In this document: in pieces, positions 36,341 to 41,268 of the stretch | How positions within the stretch are numbered: the stretch's first letter is position 1 | How the letters are laid out: each line of letters opens with the position of its first letter | Assembly (NCBI GenBank): GCA_027972325.1 | Contig: JAPMOS010000251.1 | Coordinates: 1-41,268, forward strand | Length of the DNA: 41,268 nucleotides | Source: Paratrimastix pyriformis | Lineage: Eukaryota > Preaxostyla > Paratrimastigidae | Direction of reading: 5' to 3' | The notes under the pieces: generated by a model | Database searches by the model: none | What the model was told of the DNA's origin: nothing | Seen by the model: the letters and a program-made list of their open reading frames with translations, nothing else | Made by a program: the position numbers and the translations under genes

Positions 36341-38383
36341 GCTTCTTCTTGCTCGGATGCCCCGAGAGAAGAACCGCTATCGCTCTCCATTGCGGTTTCC
36401 CCACCCGAAAGCATTCCCGCCGATCCCCGGCAGAAAGGTCTCCGGGGAATCCGGCAAAGGAGGGTGTCTCGATAAGCAATTTGCTCATCGTCGGGAACCA
36501 CAACGCGGACCTCCAGAGCGGGAGAATCAGCATCATTGTTGCCTTCTCCCGGATTATTTTCCGGAGGACACGTGCCACCTGATTGAAGGGTGTATTGGCG
36601 TACAGCCGCCTCCGCCCCCAGTCCTGTACGTAGGCATCGATCGCTTCCGCTTGAGGGTCCAGTCGCATCGACCAGAATCTCGGAAGCTGCGCATTCGCCA
36701 TCGTGGCGAATGCGTCGAGTTCGGGCTGAAAACCCAGCGTCTGGCATGCCCACTCGAATATCTGAGGGTTCAACTTCCAGTCCGAGTTGTCCCTCATCCT
36801 GCTCAGGCGATCGGCATGCAGGTTGGTCGTATCGGCAATATGTTCCGGTACGACCCTCACCTGCATGCGTTGCGTCTCCTGCCATATTTCCAACAGCAAG
36901 GGATGCAGGGCCGTGCTCCCCGTGTTCCAGTTCCTCACTGTCGCGACCGCAACGGTCGAGTCGCTCTGCCAACGGATCACCGTGCCGCTGGGCAGGTGTT
37001 TCCGGAAGGCACGGAGGGCCCAGAGGAGCGCAGCCAATTCGCGCCAGTTGATGTGCATCTCCGTCTCCTGGAGCGCTTGCCTCCAAAACCCCTTGCTTCG
37101 AGCTGTTTCGGTGACATTTCCAACGCCGCACCCCAGGCCAGGTTGCTGGCATCGGTGTGGAGGGTCATCGTGGGGCGATGATCCGTCGAGGCCATCCCGT
37201 TCTGCGGGAGGTTCCTCACCCACCATTCCACTTCTCCCAAAGCCTCGTTGTTGAGTAGGCTGGTGCCATCCCAACCCGACCTCTGCACCGCACGTGCCTT
37301 GCAGCGGTTCAGATGGAACAGGTGGAGGTGAGCCGGCTCGATCGCCGGTCGGGTGGCAACCAAAGAGCCCACCAGGCGCGCTAACAGCGCTGTCGAGACC
37401 GACGACCTGCCTTTGACCTGTTCCAACAGCGTCAGAAGGTTCCCCACCCTTTCGGGGGCAATGAGATCGTCAACTTGTTCGAGTCCAGCACAAAGCCGAG
37501 GAACACAATCTTTGTGTCCCCTCGAAGATGCATTGTTCTCGGAAATTGTGAACCCGAGTTTCACAAAGAGTTCCACCGCCCAGAGTGTGTGGAGCTGCGA
37601 CTCCTGCCGGCTGCCGGCAATGGGAGGAGGTCGTCGAGGTACGAGACACCTGACGCCTCTCCTGCGCAGCTCCTCCACCACTGGTCTGAGAACCTTTGTA
37701 AATGTGAAAGGGGCTAACTTTGTGCCGAACGGCATGGCTAGTGACACGAACACTCGGTCCTGCCAGGCGAAGGCCAGCATCTTCTGGGATTCCTTTTCCA
37801 CGGGAAGATGCCAGTATGCCTTTTAAATCTATTTTGGACAGCAGGTCGCTCTTCCCCATCAACAAGAGCGCGTCCCTGATGCCTTCCATCTTGAAATGCC
37901 TGTCGTCCACAAATTGGTTCGACATTCGGCAGTCCAGGATCGGTCTGTACGTTCCGTCCGGTTTTGTCACTGTAAACAAATTTTGTTTCAGTAGGCCCGG
38001 GGTTTGCGGCGGTACTTCGCTCACCGCGCCAAGTTGGAGCAGTTCCTTGATCTCGAGCCACTGCCTGTGCCGCTGCCTCTGGTAAGGCCAGCTGACGTTG
38101 TGGCGCACGAAACGGTTTGCGTGGTATGATTTCCCTTTTGACCTGGAAACCATCTCTTATAACTTGCAGGGCAAATGCCCTTGATGGAGGCTAATGCCTC
38201 CCATTCCCCAAACAGGCCCGCAGTTTCCCTGGAAAGTTTTCCAGTGACTGCGTCCTTTGGCATGTTTCCCGCACCCTTGCGAAAAAAGTCGAGGCAATAG
38301 TGCTGCTCCTTGATCTTCTTTGTCGACGTGGGAGGCGGGATGGGCTTTGCAGGGGCTCGCTTAAAACGAGCAAACTTACCAGG
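36341..38383 (-). pseudogene. DIRS2 reverse transcriptase, RNase H and methyltransferase-like domain
   Basis: RT is recognisable from FTVTKPDGTYRPILDCRMSN (about 37980) through LLSKIDLKG (about 37840) and VSLAMPFGTKLAPFTFTKVL (about 37740). RNase H follows: LHTDASNLAWGAAL (about 37165), NWRELAALLWALRAF (about 37040) and QSDSTVAVAT (about 36970). The methyltransferase-like part has LDAFATMANAQLPRFWS and LYANTPFNQVARVL (about 36600), comparable in position to the NPPF segment of DIRS1. The order and sequence class are those of DIRS elements. Part of the fossil, which has several breaks. Confidence 0.8.
38373..38383 (+). repeat. Target-site duplication of X2, left copy
   Basis: AACTTACCAGG lies here and at 39776-39786, directly flanking X2. 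The 11-bp perfect repeat is within the range expected for LINE-type insertion. Confidence 0.9.
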
Positions 38384-39775
38384 TTTTCTCCCCGGGGTTC
38401 TAGCCGATCAGCACATTCAAATTGCGTGCTCGCTCTTCCCTCGTGCATGCATATTGCCGAGGAGAATCATCTTAGTGACTTTCAGGCTCATTTTCTAAAA
38501 GAGCACGCACAATGTGGCAAGCGCGAAGTGTTTCTTGAATTTTCAATCGCGCTGAGGAAGATGATCTGGTCTTCCACGACCTTGACCACATTTCTACTTT
38601 CAAATTCGATGCTGGATGAATTTTGCAAACTCTTTGGGCATTTGGGTTTCTCTTCTGGGCGCTTCCTTCGAGTACCTTGTTGAAGGGCATCATTGAATCG
38701 CTGCAGAAGGGCTGTTCTCCAGCTGTGTCTCGGGATCGCATTGCAGTCTGGATCCAGAAACTATTGTCCTCGTTTATGTGGCAGTGCTATCTCAAGTATC
38801 GAGACGACGCTCCATCTCATTCTCGCCACTCTTCGGCATCCTCAACTGACGACTCTTCTGAACCTCCAACTTCGCCAGAAAGTTTTCCTACGCGTACCCA
38901 TCAGCGTGGTGGGGACCGGACGTGTCCATTCCCGGTCTCACTCATCATCTGATTCATCGGCGACGAGGCGCAACAAGACTCCCGCTCCCGCGTCCGTTCA
39001 CGCTCACCGAAGCACGCGGATGCAAGGGGTTCGCCTCGCCCTCGGCTAAGAAGGCTGCGCGTACGGAAGCGACCTCCACGGAAGTTGCCTGCCTCCCCGC
39101 CTGCCCGGGAGGTGTCGCCGCCGCCTCCGCCCCCTGCCGCCACGGTGTCGGCCCCGGTCCGGTCCCGACTGAGCAGGGAAGCCGCTCAGTCCGCGGGTCT
39201 CGCCCAGGCGGGATGGAAGGCGATCAAGGCCATTTGCGCGGGCAGCCCTGCCTCCAACTAAGCCGGTTGCGGCCAAGTCGAGTGTTCTGGCGCCCCACCA
39301 CCTCCCCCCACTTCTTGCCCTTCTGACCCTCCTTCACGTCCATCTGCTCCTCTTCCCTCTGCCTCCCCAATCTCGTGTGCCGATCTTGGCGTCCGTGTGG
39401 TGCGTGCTGGGCGTTCTCCTGTTCCAACCCCGGATGGACCGGCGGTGAGACTTCTCGTGGTTGCGCGCGAGCACTGTCTATGTGCTACACCCACGCACGA
39501 TGGTATGTCGGGAGTAAACCTCCCGTTCAGGCCTTTTAAGATGTCTTTTCGTTCTTTTGTTTCATGGATGCGGGAGGTTCTGTGTTGTCTCTCCTGTCCG
39601 CTCCTTCCATTCCATGCGTCTGCTGCTGGTCTTCCTGGACGAGTGCGTCGTCCGTGTCGGTTGGCGGTTTATCGCATGTTACCCCCACTTCGGTGGGATG
39701 CACCCCGTTATGAGCTGATCAATACAGGGGTGTTGGGCGGGACCCTTTGGGGTTTCTCAAGTATCCAACAACAAC
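38384..39775 (+). mobile_element. Element X2, close relative of X1, inside DIRS2
   Basis: A 1392-bp insertion opposite to the coding direction of DIRS2. It aligns end to end with X1 from ctccccggggttctagc to aagtatccaac and ends in a (CAA)n tail instead of (CA)n. Substitutions against X1 are few, but short losses in base runs and in Pro or Gly codon repeats are many, making it ~60 bp shorter. It shows that X1's ends are true element ends, because the flanks here are unrelated to LINE A. Confidence 0.9.
38447..39540 (+). pseudogene. X2 protein gene, frame-broken copy
   Basis: Corresponds to X1 from ATG 38447 (opposite 15379). The N-terminal domain is readable (MHIAEENHLSDFQAHFLKEH), then one- to several-base losses relative to X1 (for example in a TTT run near 38540, near 38602, near 38658 and repeatedly in the Pro-rich part) shift the frame about ten times. 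The Ser/Arg-rich and Pro-rich segments and the C-terminus are visible in different frames. Losses confined to runs could reflect read errors rather than decay. Confidence 0.8.
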
Positions 39776-39786
39776 AACTTACCAGG

Positions 39787-40910
39787 CCGCTGGCGACGTT
39801 GAGTTCCATGGGGCGGGTAGATGACGAGGCAGATGCAGCAGCCGGGCGAGTAGCCTGCGCCAGAGTTGGGGCGGTCCTCGTTGCCTGGGCGCCTGAGACG
39901 GATTTCTCAAGCGCCGCCAAGTCCTCACGGCTGAACATATCAGTCGTGTCGTCAATGCCCTTGGGCGCCGAGGCCAGCATCACGCTGGGGCGCACGAATG
40001 GAACGAGCCGCTGCTTGCGCGTCCGCTCAATTGCGGACAATAAATATTCAGTGAGTTGGGACGCGTGCCTGATGGCCCGTCCCACCTTCTCCGCATCTGC
40101 TTCCGGTGCCACCATTTGAGAGAGGGCCGAAACCAGCACTCGACGGAGGAGCACCGCTCGACCTCGAATCCCACGAGGATGCGCTCCACCTCGGGGCGCC
40201 AAGAGGGCTGAGCGCGGAATCAAGTGCCAGTCTCCGGTTGACGGAGCGGCAACTTGAGGTCATAGGGCAACGACGGGTACATGCGGCAAGGGAAATGATC
40301 GCGGGCGGGGAGCGGTTCGTGTTGAACCGCCGCGCGTCCGGGCTTGACAGCCTCGGTAAGAAGGTCTGGGACCTTGGCAAGCACTTTGGGGCGAACAGGT
40401 CCAGATCATCTGCGGAGACAACGTCCTGTTCTTCAGGGGCAGGAAGCTCGTCGCCGCCTTCCTCGGGCAATTCGCCTGGAAGGGGTTCACCGTCGTTCAT
40501 CGCAGCGTCGTTAAATTCGGCGCCTGCGCATGAATCGGATAAGTGCAAAAGTGCAGTGTTTTGACACAGACCTGCATCAGCTAGATCTTTAGCCTCGTCC
40601 GACGGCAAATCCTCGGGGCCAACGGCGAACGGCAGCGGGCTTTTCTTGGACACCAGCACCTGTCGGAGCCGCAGGCGGAGTGGTCTTGACGGAGCCTTTC
40701 TTGAGCGGGATCCGCGGAGCCGCGGAGCCTCAAAGCGAGCAAAACGGATCTTCCTTGGGCGAGGCCAGGCCGTTGCCAGGCGTCAGTGGAGCCAGCGCAG
40801 TGGGAGCCGGCGCCAGAGGGTCCCCGCCGGAGGAGGGTTGCAAGAGCAGCAGGGGCGCCGTAGCCGTAGCGGTAGCCGTAGCAGTAGTAGCAGTGGGTGC
40901 AGACATCGCA
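39787..40910 (-). pseudogene. DIRS2 ORF1 (gag-like) region
   Basis: Upstream of the RT on the minus strand, where DIRS elements carry ORF1. It shows an acidic, Pro/Glu-rich stretch (DGEPLPGELPEEGGDELPAP) and a helical segment (PEADAEKVGRAIRHASQLTE and following, about 39960-40120), plausible for a gag-like nucleic-acid-packaging protein. No zinc knuckle was seen. It ends at the X2 insertion. Part of the fossil. Confidence 0.6.
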
Positions 40911-40956
40911 AAAACGAACGAGAGAGTGAGTAGCAGACACCAGCGGCGCGAATGCG

Positions 40957-41151
40957 AAAATTCGCGGGAATAAGGTCTCAAGTACCATGGAGGATAGCTA
41001 TATTTGAAGGAAAAGAAAATAAGGATTAAAATTAATCTTTAAATGTTTCGAGAGAGAATGAACATGGGATCCTTATCCTATTATTAGATTGTGGTGGTGG
41101 GGTGGTCTCTGTCGTAGGTGGTCTGGGAAGTCCGAATTCCATGAAGGATTT
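40957..41151 (-). repeat. DIRS2 right inverted terminal repeat
   Basis: Complement of the left terminal repeat in about 40957-41100. Its outermost ~69 bp (to ggattt at 41151) are specific to this end and are mirrored by the second half of the internal complementary region (35249-35318). Confidence 0.9.
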
Positions 41152-41268
41152 CCTCCTCCCCTCCCCCTCCCCTCCCTCCCCCACACACACACACTCCCGC
41201 CCTCCCTCCCCCACCCCGCCCCCGACCGGCCGCTCAACGTTGGGATCTTGGGGACCAACTGAAAGTGG
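41152..41268. other. C/T-rich flank right of DIRS2
   Basis: A pyrimidine-rich stretch with a short CA run (about 41184-41195), then ~50 bp of unique sequence to the window end. No gene is seen. Confidence 0.5.

Larger units (their letters stand above)
34816..41151 (-). mobile_element. DIRS2: DIRS-type retrotransposon fossil with full terminal architecture
   Basis: Inverted terminal repeats lie at 34816-about 34995 and about 40957-41151. An internal complementary region at about 35210-35318 matches the left outer end in its first half and the right outer end in its second half, the arrangement that lets DIRS elements rebuild their ends through a circle. Between them, on the minus strand, lie an ORF1/gag-like region, RT, RNase H, methyltransferase-like domain and tyrosine recombinase. 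Without X2 and its duplication it is about 4.9 kb, close to the usual size. The protein genes have several breaks; the non-coding ends look whole. It inserted in or beside LINE B, so it is younger than that copy. Confidence 0.9.

Overview
The window is a eukaryotic stretch made almost entirely of mobile elements and satellite-like repeats. I found no convincing host gene, rRNA, working tRNA or CRISPR array. The mix of DIRS-type tyrosine-recombinase retrotransposons, a very large LINE, a Tc1-type transposon and an AT-rich capsid-gene island suggests a protist, an alga or an early-branching fungal or holozoan lineage. The sequence alone does not place it further. Most of the window is GC-rich, but about 17.87-22.66 kb is clearly AT-rich.

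Layout. (1) 1-11240 is a large imperfect palindrome. The outer arms are a degenerate satellite (1-1230 and about 9950-11240), the middle arms are non-coding, and the inner part carries a 1.81-kb unit, once inverted (about 2250-3775) and 2.3 times in direct tandem (4758-8919). A ~520-bp block at 4235-4757 in the centre recurs inverted at 22663-23182. (2) 11241-17867 is LINE copy A, 5'-truncated, split by a 1.45-kb protein-coding retroelement that I call X1. (3) 17868-22663 is the fossil of a small capsid-bearing DNA virus-like element (Polinton-like virus or virophage type), carrying a Tc1-type transposon insertion. (4) 23183-about 26097 is a DIRS-type fossil (RT, RNase H, methyltransferase-like, tyrosine recombinase). 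(5) About 26098-34776 is LINE copy B, the same family as A but with its 5' part present, split by X3 (a diverged X on the minus strand). (6) 34816-41151 is a second DIRS-type fossil on the minus strand with textbook inverted termini and internal complementary region, split by X2.

Main interest. The two LINE copies agree at roughly 98% where they overlap and together show an unusual ORF2: a USP-type deubiquitinase-like domain, AP endonuclease, RT, RNase H with a Cys/His knuckle, then a ~300-residue C-terminal domain that looks like a PCIF1-type adenine methyltransferase. The X elements (X1, X2, X3; 1.39-1.46 kb) encode their own ~380-aa protein, are bounded by target-site duplications, and share a 3' end (UUCG hairpin, AAGTATC, CA-rich tail) with the LINE. 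That suggests a protein-coding parasite of the LINE machinery. All three X copies sit inside retroelements.

Insertion order that the nesting supports: DIRS1, then LINE B, then X3 and DIRS2, then X2; separately, LINE A, then X1. Short indels in runs separate repeat copies all over the window, so some reading-frame breaks may be assembly noise.
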